Source: Bacteroidia bacterium (GTDB lineage Bacteria; Bacteroidota; Bacteroidia; Bacteroidales; Azobacteroidaceae). Taken from it: 27,960 bases of DNA. The position numbers were made by a program, and so were the translations under genes. The stretch is from assembly GCA_025996865.1 (NCBI GenBank), contig BNTV01000062.1, positions 1-27,960 of the forward strand. The letters run 5' to 3'. The notes below the pieces were generated by a model. It was not told the DNA's origin. It worked only from the letters and a program-made list of their open reading frames with translations, and ran no database searches. The first letter of the stretch is position 1; each line of letters starts with the position of its first letter. Positions 6,793-15,311 of the stretch are shown one piece after another.

Positions 6793-9258
6793 TTACCGGT
6801 TGGTGCCCTCAAATAAATCGTGATTAACTGCCTCCGTTTTTTTCTGCTGCTTGAAATTGTTGAATGTATAAGCCAATGAGAGTGTAAACAAGGGCGAACG
6901 GGGATAAATCTTGGTAAGCGATTCCATTCCGATACCCGACTGCGTGCTGATGTACTGTGCCGTTGACAACAAATCGCTAACCACCAAGCTGGCAACCAAA
7001 CGCCGGTTAAACAACTGTTGGCGAAGGGTAAAATTGACATAGAAAAAGTCATCCACCTTACCCTGGGTACTGACCTTGGGTCCGACATAATACGCTTCCA
7101 AGCGCATCCGGGTGTTTTTGGCAATATCTATGTTGTTGTTGACAGCTAATTGCCAATTCCAGCTTTCTTCGTCTTTTCCTTCGATTTTGAAATCATTCTT
7201 GATCCGGTAATAATACAGGCTTCCGTTGGCATCCAAATTCCACCAGGGTTTGAGTTGCAGTGTCGCCGCCAATTCCAAACCGGTGGAATAATCATTCCCG
7301 ACATTCGTCATCGAATCCAGTGTTACACCGGTGTGATACGGCATCCGGATACGTTCGATTTTATCTTTGCGCGCCCTGTGAAACAAGGTGGCGGACAAGG
7401 TATGATTCCGGATGCTTTTATTGTAGCCCAATTCCACGGAATTGGTGTATTCGGGCAAGATAAACGGATTGCCGCATTGGGCTGTGTAGTAATCAACATA
7501 CACCACATAAGGCTCCATATAAAATAATTCCGGTTGCGTGATTCTTCGGGAGTAAGCCAGCCGGATTCGCGAATCGTCATCTAACGAATAAGCCAAATGT
7601 ACAGACGGGAAGAGGTCGAATTTGTTTCGGACATGCTGCGCCCATTCACGATTGCTTCCCAATTTCCAATAAGCGTATTCTCCCCGTAAACCCACTTGGT
7701 AACTGAAACGCGAATAGGTATTGGACAACAAAGCGTACAAAGCATGAATATCCCGGCGGAATAAATATTGGGTGTACAAATCGTCACGCCTTGTAAAAGC
7801 GCCTGCGGACGGGTTGTACATATCAATCGTATAATCGCCGTCTTCGGTGTAGGTAAAGAATTGATAACCAGACTCAAATTTTCCTTCTTTATTGGCCAAA
7901 GGATACACATAATCTGCATTGGCTTGAGCGGTAAAGCGGTATTCGGCCTCCCAAGCCCGGTGTCCCTGCGCCTGATTTCCGGACATATCCCACAAATCGG
8001 TCTGAAAATTTTCCATGGCATCGCCCTCATACAATGTATATAAGGCTGCCGTAAGCGTATGTCCCGGCCTGTCGGCAAAGCGATGTTCCATGCCCAAATC
8101 TTCCCTCACACTCCATTCGTACAAATGGACAAAATCACGTCCGTTCAGCGATGCGTAGGTTTTTTCTCCGGTGGCGAGGGATTGATACGAATCTTCATAA
8201 TGCAATTTTCCACCGCGCCACCGGTCACGGTAACCGCCCTGTATCGCCGCAGACCAAGTGGTATTGCCTCTGAACCAATCCCATCCGGAACGCAGATTAT
8301 AGATATCGGTATGTTTTTCGCGGGTTCCCGTAGAATGGTCGGTAGTCAGGGTATCGGCTGTCGTGATGGTTTTCAATTGGTCGAAATCGCTCAACAAGTA
8401 CCGGCGTGAAACTTCTCCGGAGAGCTGCCAACGATAATCCTTCTTGTTGAATGCAAGCAGGAAATCAAAGTTTCGCGACCAAACCGAACTTTCCATCCAG
8501 TTGACCATTCCGCTCCATCCTTCGATGTTTTGTTTTTTCGTATTAATATTAATAATCCCCAAAGAACCGTTGGCATCGTTTTTGGCGGAAGGCGTACTCA
8601 AAACTTCAATGTTTTCAATCTGTCCGGCAGGAATCTGTTCCAAAGCGGCCGATGCTTCCAATGAAGCAGGTTTCCCATCTACATAAACTTTAAAGCCGCT
8701 ACTGCCGCGAAACGTCACTTCGCCGTCGGCATCCACGCGGAAAGAAGGCGTTTGCGAGAGAATATCCACCGCCGTTCCGCCCGCAGCCGAAAGGTATCCG
8801 GAAGCTTCGATGACCTGTTTGTCAAGTTTATACACTATTTGGCGCTTTTTCCCCACAATTTCAACTTCCGTCAATTCTTGATTCGTTTGTGTCAATAATA
8901 CATCGTCAACGGTTACCGTTTTCTTTTCCGCCGATAAACGAAACGAAGGCGTTTTGAATTTCTCATATCCTAAAAAGCGGATTTCCAAGAAATAATCACC
9001 CGGTTTATCCCATTGGAGAACAAACCTACCCTCGGAACCGGTCGTTGTATATCCGACTGCAACAGCGCTATCAGCTGTGTTATACAATAGAACATCGGCA
9101 AATTCAACCGGAATACCCGCCAAACGTTCTGTCACTTTCCCGGAAACCGTGTAGGATAAAGCCGGATTGACACTCTGAGTTTTACCTTCAACGACTGAAA
9201 ATAAGAGAAATACGAAAAACAGAAGGTGTATTTTTCTTGTGTATCGTAAGTTAATCAT
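6793..9258 (-). CDS. TonB-dependent receptor-like outer membrane beta-barrel protein
   Basis: The 821-residue product has an N-terminal signal peptide (about 1-28), a carboxypeptidase-regulatory-like domain (about 33-120, YTVSGKVTERLAGIPVEFAD), a plug-like domain (about 125-245, with VDILSQTPSFRVDADGEVTF and FKVYVDGKP), and a long C-terminal barrel rich in aromatic residues. The order and the barrel pattern (RIRLAYSRRITQPE, FELFYMEPYV-like segments) fit the OMP_b-brl_3 group rather than the SusC group; no SusD partner is adjacent. The transported substrate cannot be inferred. It converges with metH, with 4 bases between the stop codons. It has its own promoter (9298-9305), so it is probably a single-gene unit. 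Confidence 0.85.
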   Translation of the reverse strand: MINLRYTRKIHLLFFVFLLFSVVEGKTQSVNPALSYTVSGKVTERLAGIPVEFADVLLYNTADSAVAVGYTTTGSEGRFVLQWDKPGDYFLEIRFLGYEKFKTPSFRLSAEKKTVTVDDVLLTQTNQELTEVEIVGKKRQIVYKLDKQVIEASGYLSAAGGTAVDILSQTPSFRVDADGEVTFRGSSGFKVYVDGKPASLEASAALEQIPAGQIENIEVLSTPSAKNDANGSLGIININTKKQNIEGWSGMVNWMESSVWSRNFDFLLAFNKKDYRWQLSGEVSRRYLLSDFDQLKTITTADTLTTDHSTGTREKHTDIYNLRSGWDWFRGNTTWSAAIQGGYRDRWRGGKLHYEDSYQSLATGEKTYASLNGRDFVHLYEWSVREDLGMEHRFADRPGHTLTAALYTLYEGDAMENFQTDLWDMSGNQAQGHRAWEAEYRFTAQANADYVYPLANKEGKFESGYQFFTYTEDGDYTIDMYNPSAGAFTRRDDLYTQYLFRRDIHALYALLSNTYSRFSYQVGLRGEYAYWKLGSNREWAQHVRNKFDLFPSVHLAYSLDDDSRIRLAYSRRITQPELFYMEPYVVYVDYYTAQCGNPFILPEYTNSVELGYNKSIRNHTLSATLFHRARKDKIERIRMPYHTGVTLDSMTNVGNDYSTGLELAATLQLKPWWNLDANGSLYYYRIKNDFKIEGKDEESWNWQLAVNNNIDIAKNTRMRLEAYYVGPKVSTQGKVDDFFYVNFTLRQQLFNRRLVASLVVSDLLSTAQYISTQSGIGMESLTKIYPRSPLFTLSLAYTFNNFKQQKKTEAVNHDLFEGTNR

Positions 9259-9297
9259 TTAATAATTATTTTTGCATTTTTATTACTTTGAACGTTA

Positions 9298-9305
9298 CAA
9301 AAGTA
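9298..9305 (-). promoter_or_regulatory. Promoter -7 element of the TonB-dependent receptor gene
   Basis: The minus strand reads TACTTTTG, an exact TAnnTTTG match, about 40 bases upstream of the ATG at 9258. A TTTG lies 22 bases upstream, one base beyond the usual spacing. Confidence 0.55.
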
Positions 9306-9329
9306 CGAAAAATTCTTTTGCAATCCTCA

Positions 9330-9344
9330 AAAAAGTAACTTTTT
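9330..9344. promoter_or_regulatory. 15-bp palindrome at the -33 region of the receptor promoter
   Basis: AAAAAGTAACTTTTT is a perfect 7+1+7 palindrome overlapping the likely -33 element for the gene starting at 9258. It could be a regulator site. It is AT-rich, so chance is possible. Confidence 0.25.
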
Positions 9345-9400
9345 ACCCGAAAGAGAAGTATAAATGGGTAACGATATAGAAATGAACGAACTGCTTTTGT

Positions 9401-9886
9401 TTGCTGTGTTTTTCCATTGTTTCAACCTGCAATGAAGTTGCCGAATTGCTTGCGGAAATTACCGTTGTAGGAAAAAAACAAGTAAATAAGGTTTACGATC
9501 CTGCTTGCGGATCCGGCTCACTCTTGTTGAAGTTTGCCAAAGTATTGGGCAAAGAAAATGTGCGACAGGGTTTTTTCGGACAAGAAAAAAATATTACTAC
9601 CTACAACCTCTGTCGTATTAATATGTTCCTGCACGACATCAACTACGAGAAATTTGATATTGCCCATGGCGACACACTGCTTGAGCCTAAACATTGGGAC
9701 GATGAGCCATTCGATGCCATTGTTTCCAATCCGCCCTATTCCATCAATTGGGATGGCGATGCCAATCCATTGCTTATCCAATATCTTCATCAAAATACGA
9801 CTTCAGGTAATCAACCGTTGCAACCTTGCTCCGCGGCTGACAAATGCGCGATACGACCAAATGCTTTAATAGATGACGGACTTTAA
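9401..9886 (+). pseudogene. hsdM: Fragment of a type I restriction-modification methylase (HsdM)
   Basis: Between about 9431 and 9778 the frame encodes 116 residues of an N6-adenine methylase of the HsdM family: NEVAELLAEIT, motif I as VYDPACGSGSLLLKFA, then GFFGQEKNITTYNLCRINMF and the catalytic NPPY motif in IVSNPPYSINWDGD. Full HsdM proteins are about 500 residues. The N-terminal third and the specificity-associated C-terminal part are both missing, and no hsdS or hsdR is present. The 10 residues before 9431 and everything after about 9778 do not resemble HsdM; the downstream part is a transposase fragment read in the wrong direction. The only start available in the frame is a TTG at 9401. 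It is dead as a restriction system. Confidence 0.85.
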
Positions 9887-9932
9887 GAGCAAGCAGGGGA
9901 GATTTAGTTTGAAATGAGAAAACAGGTCTTTT
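9774..9932 (-). pseudogene. Transposase fragment (DDE type, IS4/IS1634-like)
   Basis: The minus strand is open here and encodes a segment containing KVRHLLKHLVVSRICQPRSK followed by VATVDYLKSYFDEDI. This resembles, from memory, an N-terminal region of IS4/IS1634-like transposases (LV-SRI--P-SK--TV-YL). There is no start, no DDE residues and no terminal repeat, and the frame is cut at the junction with hsdM near 9779. It probably marks an old insertion or recombination that truncated hsdM. Confidence 0.5.
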
Positions 9933-9955
9933 CTAACCCATTTCGATGGAATGAT

Positions 9956-10111
9956 TTAGTCAAAAATATAGGAATAGTCCTTTGTAGAATTACGGATACC
10001 TAATTGATTATCTATAAGTTTGCTTAATCCGGAATTGTTAAATTCATCGTTTGCAAAAAACACTCCTGCAAAGGGAGTGATGTTTTTGGAAATTTGTTGT
10101 ATCTTTACCAT
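9956..10111 (-). pseudogene. N-terminal fragment of an IS1380-family transposase
   Basis: The product is 51 residues, beginning MVKIQQISKNITPFAGVFF and continuing DEFNNSGLSKLIDNQLGIR before a premature stop. This matches my memory of IS1380 transposase N-termini (KI---S--ITPFGG-F---E-F); a full protein is about 430 residues. The rest of the element is missing. Upstream, at 10144-10151, a minus-strand TACTTTTG fits a -7 promoter box, probably the remains of the element's own promoter. A hairpin in the DNA (CACTCC at 10061-10066 with GGAGTG at 10074-10079) lies inside the coding part. Confidence 0.6.
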
Positions 10112-10281
10112 CTGAAAAATTACTTTTTTTTGTTTCGTAGTACCAAAAGTAGTGAAAATTTTTCAATCCGAAAAACGTTGCAATCTTTTTGTTTACAGCG
10201 CTTTGTTTCTTTTTTTGAAAAGTATTTGCGGATTTAAGGATATATATTGCATTTAATGCTTAAATGTAGTGAGAAAATTTG

Positions 10282-10289
10282 TACCTTTG
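10282..10289 (+). promoter_or_regulatory. Promoter -7 element of mtgA
   Basis: TACCTTTG matches TAnnTTTG and lies 30 bases before the ATG of mtgA at 10320. No good -33 TTTG is seen 19-21 bases upstream. The rest of 10112-10281 holds no gene that I can support, apart from the relic promoter at 10144-10151. Confidence 0.45.
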
Positions 10290-10319
10290 GCCAATTATCT
10301 GTAATTGTAAAAACGAGTC

Positions 10320-11096
10320 ATGCAAAAACAGACACACAAAAAACCGATAAGAAAGCTGTTTCGAATGCTATTTTACACTATTGTGGCGCTTATTATATTA
10401 TCGGTATTGATTCCTTTGCTTTACCGCTGGATAAATCCGCCTTTCACCTCGTTAATGCTGAGCCGTAAAATTTCGACCGGTGCGTCGATCGAACATAAAT
10501 GGGTAGATCTCAAAGATATTTCACCTTATCTGATTAATTGCGCCGTGGCTGCCGAAGATAATAATTTTCTGGGACACAAGGGTTTCGACTTTGGCGCTAT
10601 CCAGAAAGCCATTGATGAACGTGAAAGAGGGCGTTTTCGGGGTGCAAGCACGATTTCTCAACAAACAGCTAAAAATGTTTTTCTGTGGCAGGGAAAATCC
10701 TGGCTTCGCAAAGGATTGGAAGTTTATTTCACGTTTTTGGTAGAAACTTTTTGGAGCAAAGAGCGAATCATGGAAGTTTATCTCAACGAAATCGAAATGG
10801 GAAAGGGTATTTATGGCGCGGAAGCCGCCGCTCAACATTACTTTAAGAAAAGCGCCAAAAACCTGTCGCAACAGCAAGCGGCGCTTATTGTGGCGGCATT
10901 TCCCAATCCTTTGGAGCGCAATCCGGCAAAGCCTTCCAAATACCTGTTGAGAAGAGCAAATGCCATTATTTCTGTTTCACAAAAAGTAGGCGCCGTCAAA
11001 TTTGATGATAAATCTATTGACAGCGCCCGTGAACGGTACAAAAAAAGTGAAGCGAAACGCCGGGAAAAGATCGACGGACAACTATTGGATATTTGA
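10320..11096 (+). CDS. mtgA: Monofunctional biosynthetic peptidoglycan glycosyltransferase
   Basis: This is a 258-residue GT51 enzyme that polymerises lipid II into glycan strands at the outer face of the inner membrane. It has a single N-terminal transmembrane helix (about 14-36). The GT51 motifs appear in order: AEDNNFLGHKGFD with the catalytic Glu79, RGASTISQQTAKNVFLW (107-123), and KERIMEVYLNEIEMGKGIYG with Glu152. There is no transpeptidase domain, and the length fits MtgA. It stands alone behind its own promoter, between the transposon remnants and a convergent operon. The start was chosen because it gives the short cytoplasmic lead (MQKQTHKKPIRK) before the membrane helix. Confidence 0.95.
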   Translation: MQKQTHKKPIRKLFRMLFYTIVALIILSVLIPLLYRWINPPFTSLMLSRKISTGASIEHKWVDLKDISPYLINCAVAAEDNNFLGHKGFDFGAIQKAIDERERGRFRGASTISQQTAKNVFLWQGKSWLRKGLEVYFTFLVETFWSKERIMEVYLNEIEMGKGIYGAEAAAQHYFKKSAKNLSQQQAALIVAAFPNPLERNPAKPSKYLLRRANAIISVSQKVGAVKFDDKSIDSARERYKKSEAKRREKIDGQLLDI

Positions 11097-11115
11097 AAAA
11101 AGCGAAAAGCTTTTT
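11097..11115. terminator. Bidirectional hairpin terminator between mtgA and the sialic acid operon
   Basis: AAAAAGC (11097-11103) and GCTTTTT (11109-11115) form a 7-bp stem with a 5-base loop, between the stop of mtgA (11094-11096) and the stop of the convergent gene (11114-11116). On either strand the stem ends in a run of T. The stem is weak, with two G-C pairs. Confidence 0.5.
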
Positions 11116-12613
11116 ACAAGTTAAACAACGCTTGCACTTCTTCCAATGTCAATTCTTTTTTATAAACGGTGATGTCGTCCAGCATCCCGTCGAATGCATT
11201 AGACCAGGACGTAGCTGTTTGCTGCACGCCTATTTTGAAATACGGACAATTGGGATTTACCGTATCACCGGGTCCGCTTGCGGTATTGGCTGAACCGATT
11301 TGCATCCCGTCAAGATAAATCTTTGTGCCGGAAGCATTGCGGGTACAAACTACATGGTGCCAGCCGGCATCGGCAGCTAAATCGCCATTGGGAGGCGCAA
11401 CATGGATCGTGCCGCCTTTTTCAATGTTCAGCGTGATATTGCGCGAAGCGTTGCTGTACAGCCGGAGCCAGGTTTGCAAGTCACCGCTTCCGAAACCGCC
11501 TTCCATCCATATCATTTGCTGTTTTTTCTGGCTTGTTCTTATCCAGCAAGATACGCTGTAATCGCCTGTCCCGAAGTCGAATGATTTGCCGTTATCCAAA
11601 ACCAGACCTCCCGATCCGTCGAATACGGCTACATTTCCCGAAACGTTTTTACGGTCGGTTCCGTTATGTGTAACAACAGCTGTCGGAACGTTGAGCGAAG
11701 AAACGCCCTTAAAGGGACCGACATCGTTCAAGGTGCCGTTGAAGGGGAAGAATGCCGTGAGTCCGTCGCTCGGAACAACCAACACATATTTGTCCGTTTC
11801 CTTGACCGAACTGTTTGCTGAATTATAGGCGCGAAGCTTTACTTTGTAACGTCCCGGCGTCGAATAAGTAACAGTTGGATTTTGCTGGGCAGATACGCCG
11901 GGCGAACCGCCTTCAAACGTCCATTCCCACGATTCGGCAGCACCTATGGACTGGTCGATGAAATGAATGCTTCCGCCGGAATAGGTAGCCGAAACATCGC
12001 AGGAAAAATTGGCTTCTACTTTGGTCGGGTCGATGACTGTCAGGTAATCTGTTTTTGTCAATGTTCCCGAATATTTGGGATTGGAAGCAACCAGCGTGAC
12101 CGTATAAATGCCTTCTTCGAGCGACAATTTCGGGTTTTGTTCCGAAGACGTTACCGGTGAACCGGTTTGAGGCATGAATGTCCATTGCCAGGAAGTCGGC
12201 AAGCCGACGGTTTTATCGGTAAACCGGATAAGATCGGTTTCGAGTGCATTCACTTTATCTGCCTCAAAATCAACTGTAATGGTATTATATTCAACCGTTA
12301 TCAGGTTTTCTTTTACAATCTGCGAAGAACCGCCGGAATTGGTCACCACTAATGTTACCGAATAGGTACCGGGCTGGTTATAGATGACCGTAGGACAGGA
12401 CAAATCGGATGTTTCGGGAGTCCCGCCGGCAAAAGTCCATTGCCAGGAAGAAGGTTGCCCTTCCGTAAGGTCTAAGAAATCAATGCTTTGACCGGAAAGT
12501 ACGTTTCCGGTTGAAATCTTGAACTCTGCTTTCAACTCGTTGTTTTCTTCTTCCGTACAGGAAAACAGAAGAAAAAAACTTGCAATAATCGGTATATATA
12601 AATAATTTTTCAT
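11114..12613 (-). CDS. Surface lipoprotein with three PKD domains and a LamG-like domain; candidate glycan-binding protein
   Basis: The 499-residue product starts with a lipoprotein signal (FFLLFSC, Cys19) followed at once by TEEENNE. Acidic residues right after the Cys resemble the lipoprotein export signal that directs Bacteroidota lipoproteins to the cell surface. Three PKD repeats follow at about 25-110, 113-195 and 200-285, each with the W-WTF core (SSWQWTFAGGTP, TSWQWTFMPQ, ESWEWTFEGGSP) and a PG-Y-V-L ending. Residues about 290-499 form a concanavalin/LamG-like domain (FPFNGTLNDVG, YSVSCWIRTS, GWHHVVCTRNASGTKIYLDG). No catalytic motif is seen. It is the last gene of the sialidase operon, 20 bases after the sialidase. 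I infer a surface glycan-binding role. Confidence 0.8.
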   Translation of the reverse strand: MKNYLYIPIIASFFLLFSCTEEENNELKAEFKISTGNVLSGQSIDFLDLTEGQPSSWQWTFAGGTPETSDLSCPTVIYNQPGTYSVTLVVTNSGGSSQIVKENLITVEYNTITVDFEADKVNALETDLIRFTDKTVGLPTSWQWTFMPQTGSPVTSSEQNPKLSLEEGIYTVTLVASNPKYSGTLTKTDYLTVIDPTKVEANFSCDVSATYSGGSIHFIDQSIGAAESWEWTFEGGSPGVSAQQNPTVTYSTPGRYKVKLRAYNSANSSVKETDKYVLVVPSDGLTAFFPFNGTLNDVGPFKGVSSLNVPTAVVTHNGTDRKNVSGNVAVFDGSGGLVLDNGKSFDFGTGDYSVSCWIRTSQKKQQMIWMEGGFGSGDLQTWLRLYSNASRNITLNIEKGGTIHVAPPNGDLAADAGWHHVVCTRNASGTKIYLDGMQIGSANTASGPGDTVNPNCPYFKIGVQQTATSWSNAFDGMLDDITVYKKELTLEEVQALFNL

Positions 12614-12633
12614 GTGAAAATAATATTTTGTAA

Positions 12634-13809
12634 TTAATAAAAATCGGCAATATTTATCGCCTTAAATGCCAATCCATCCCGGTAATCGCTTGTTCCGGCT
12701 TCAAAGAAAATGCCTACCTGAGAGTCGGAAAGCATCACAATATCGGAATAACCGGACGGTCCGACATGAACTACCTGTTTTTTAGTCCAGGTATTTCCAT
12801 TGTCAGCACTCATTTTGACGGTCATGTTTTCGCGGGAAGTACTTGCCGGATTGGAAAAAAACAGGGTATGTACGCCTTTTATCTCTGCCGACAGGATACT
12901 GCCCTGGCAAACAGGGTCAATAAATCCCGTTGCGCTTACCGGGGTTGACAGGGATAGTCCGCCATCGGCGCTTTTGGAAACTATCCGCAGGTTGTTGTTG
13001 TTACTGCAACGGCAGTTTAGTAGCAGATCCCCGTTTGACAATTCCGCTACCGTACTTTCGTTAGGGTTTAATTTACTGTCGGGAGTAACTCCACCCAGTT
13101 TCCAGGCTGCGCCGTCGTCATCCGAATAGATCAGGTGGGCTTGTCCGCGGCCGCCCTGGCTTTTCAGTTCGATATTGTCGCACGGTACGACCAGACGACC
13201 GGCGTGAGCGCCTTTGGCAAGCTGGATACCGTGGCAAGGGCCGGTGGCGTACCAGCCCCATTCCTGTTTTTTTACATCGGACGTTATTTCACGTGGAGAT
13301 ACCCAGGTAGCTCCATCGTCGGACGATGCCGTATAATACACTCTGCGTGTATCCTTGCTGGTTCCGGCATTGATGGTGCCAATAGCGTCCGTTCCCAGAT
13401 TCCAGGTCATGAGCAAATGGATTTTTCCGTTTTTGTCAACGACAGGCGCAGGATTGCCGCAGGTATTGCCGGCATCGTGCCAGATTACCTGCAGGGCGCC
13501 CCAGGTTTTTCCGTTGTCGGACGAACGTTTTACGACCAAATCGATTTCACCCTCGTCACCGCAGCCGGATTTTCGCGCTTCGGCAAAGGCGAGCAATGTT
13601 CCCGATTGGGTTTTTACGATAGCCGGAATGCGGAAACAAGCGTATCCATTATCGGTTTTTTTGTAAATGAACGTGTATGAAGCATTTGTTGGAGGCGGTA
13701 CATCAGGTCCTTCGGATGGCGATGGCGCATCGTTGCCTCCGCACCGCACAGACAGACACAAGATAAAAACCGCAGTAATTATGCTTATAACTATTTTATT
13801 CCGTTTCAT
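12634..13809 (-). CDS. Exo-sialidase (GH33), second sialidase of the locus
   Basis: This 391-residue neuraminidase releases terminal sialic acids. The GH33 residues can be read off: Arg60 in FRIP (59-62), acid/base Asp85 in GCGDEGEIDLV, Glu251 in NESTVAEL, Arg267, Arg326 (TSRENM), nucleophile Tyr354 in SGYSDIV, and Glu370. Asp-box repeats occur as SSDNGKTW, SSDDGATW, SDDDGAAW and SADNGNTW. The N-terminus has a hydrophobic signal ending LSVRC (Cys23) and a Pro/Ser-rich spacer to about residue 43, so it is probably a lipoprotein, although Arg before the Cys is unusual. It lacks the long N-terminal domain of the other sialidase (19884-21527), so the two probably differ in substrate or position. 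SusD lies 43 bases upstream. Confidence 0.93.
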   Translation of the reverse strand: MKRNKIVISIITAVFILCLSVRCGGNDAPSPSEGPDVPPPTNASYTFIYKKTDNGYACFRIPAIVKTQSGTLLAFAEARKSGCGDEGEIDLVVKRSSDNGKTWGALQVIWHDAGNTCGNPAPVVDKNGKIHLLMTWNLGTDAIGTINAGTSKDTRRVYYTASSDDGATWVSPREITSDVKKQEWGWYATGPCHGIQLAKGAHAGRLVVPCDNIELKSQGGRGQAHLIYSDDDGAAWKLGGVTPDSKLNPNESTVAELSNGDLLLNCRCSNNNNLRIVSKSADGGLSLSTPVSATGFIDPVCQGSILSAEIKGVHTLFFSNPASTSRENMTVKMSADNGNTWTKKQVVHVGPSGYSDIVMLSDSQVGIFFEAGTSDYRDGLAFKAINIADFY

Positions 13810-13852
13810 GTGTATATAATTTGTTTTTTAATTGATCTTTGTTATTAAGCGG

Positions 13853-15292
13853 TTAATATCCGGATGTCTGTTCCAGATTCGGATTCAAATCAATCTCGGT
13901 TTGCGGAATGGGGAAGAACAGCGGAATCGTTTTGCCATTCAAATTGGGAACCATATTATACACATTGATGGTACCTCCGAAATGAAACCGCAACAAATCA
14001 GTCCAGCGCCGCTGTTCGAGCCAGAACTCGCGGAAACGTTCGTCCAGAATTTCCCGCTCGACGGTTTGCTTGTCGGTTGGACCTGTATAGGCTCCGGTAC
14101 CCGCTCTGTTTCTGACTTTCTCTAATTCGGCTACGGCTTCCGGTGTGCGCTCCAGGGCTGCCAGCGCTTCTGCCTTGAACAAGGGCATTTCTGCTGCACG
14201 GTAAATAATTAAATCATCTTCGTAAAACCGGTCTGCCGGGTCTTCATAAGTTTTCCCCCTGAACTTGTTGTCGAAATCGCCTATTACATTGTTACTCTGG
14301 TCTATGGCGGTGATAATCGAAGCGTTTTTCCGGACGTCGTTTGTAGAAATGTAAATGTTCTTGATAGCGTCGCTCGGAGCGTAAACGCTCCGCGCCCTTG
14401 TTTCTTTCGCGTAAGCCAGGTCATTTTTATTTTTGGCGTTGCCGACAAAAAGTTCGCGTGGTTTCAGGCGGCTTCCGTAATGGTCGGATTTTTCATCGCG
14501 CTTGAAAAACAAAGCGAAAATGATTTCCTTGTTTTTCTTTTTATCGGTGGAAAACACGTCGGTAAAAACCGGTAACAATTCAACACCCGAAGCCATTACC
14601 TGGTCTGCAGCTTGTATTGCATTCGTCAAATCTTGTTCCGTTCCTTTCAAAACCTTGTATTTCCATAACAAAGCATCTGCTTGCAGGGCGTATGCTACTG
14701 GTTTGGAAATCATGTTCTTATCCACATAACCGTTTTCGGGAAACAGACTAAGAGCATTTTCGATATCGCTCAATATTTGTGTCATTACTTCGTTTGCGGG
14801 TTTCCGGGCAGGCAGGGGAGCATTGTCCGATTCAGTAGGTTCCAGTACGAGCGGAACATCGCCCCATGCACGTATCAGCATGAAGTAGTTGTACGCCCGT
14901 ATCACGTATGCCGAAGCGATCGCTCTTTTGATATTTGCCGTATTGGGTTCCGTTTTCGGTCCATATTTGATGACTAAATTGCAATGGTGATTCAGGGTAT
15001 AATAACTTCCCCAACTCGGTGCGTTTGAAGAAGTTAAATTCTGCGCCCATGCGTTCGATACCGATCCTTCCAAACCGGCAACGAAAGCGTCGCTACGGTC
15101 TTCGCGATGCCCGTAGGTACTGTTCATCAGCTCGCGGAAATTACTGTAAATACCGTTCATGTAACCGGTTACGTCACCTTCTCCTTTCCAGTAGCTACTG
15201 TTGGTAATATCGGATACAACTTTTACGTTCAGCAAGTCGTCGCATCCCATGAAAAGGAAAGTAAGTACTAATATGATGGCTGTCTTTTTCAT
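13853..15292 (-). CDS. nanU: SusD/RagB-family glycan-binding lipoprotein (NanU-like)
   Basis: The 479-residue product begins with a lipoprotein signal ending in FMGC (Cys17) followed by DDLLNV, typical of SusD. An SusD-type N-terminal region follows (YWKGEGDVTGYMNGIYSNFREL), with the TPR-like stretch AIASAYVIRAYNYFMLIRAWGDVPLV at about 125-155. The family C-terminal hallmark EREILDERFREFWLEQRRW (about 410-428) is present, as is the ending PIPQTEIDLNPNLEQTSGY. SusD proteins sit as lids on the SusC barrel and bind the imported glycan. The gene lies 19 bases after the SusC-like gene. Given its place in a nan operon, the ligand is probably sialic acid or sialylated glycan, as for Tannerella NanU; this is inferred from context. 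The symbol rests on synteny. Confidence 0.92.
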   Translation of the reverse strand: MKKTAIILVLTFLFMGCDDLLNVKVVSDITNSSYWKGEGDVTGYMNGIYSNFRELMNSTYGHREDRSDAFVAGLEGSVSNAWAQNLTSSNAPSWGSYYTLNHHCNLVIKYGPKTEPNTANIKRAIASAYVIRAYNYFMLIRAWGDVPLVLEPTESDNAPLPARKPANEVMTQILSDIENALSLFPENGYVDKNMISKPVAYALQADALLWKYKVLKGTEQDLTNAIQAADQVMASGVELLPVFTDVFSTDKKKNKEIIFALFFKRDEKSDHYGSRLKPRELFVGNAKNKNDLAYAKETRARSVYAPSDAIKNIYISTNDVRKNASIITAIDQSNNVIGDFDNKFRGKTYEDPADRFYEDDLIIYRAAEMPLFKAEALAALERTPEAVAELEKVRNRAGTGAYTGPTDKQTVEREILDERFREFWLEQRRWTDLLRFHFGGTINVYNMVPNLNGKTIPLFFPIPQTEIDLNPNLEQTSGY

Positions 15293-15311
15293 GACTGTCT
15301 TATTTGTTTTG

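Noticed and set aside
10061..10079. GC-rich hairpin CACTCC/GGAGTG as a terminator or IS end
   Set aside because: It lies inside the coding part of the IS1380-like fragment and encodes conserved residues (TPFAGV), so it is explained by coding. It could still act as a hairpin by chance.
10247..10468. 73-codon plus-strand frame overlapping the start of mtgA
   Set aside because: It runs over the mtgA promoter and reads mtgA in the wrong frame.
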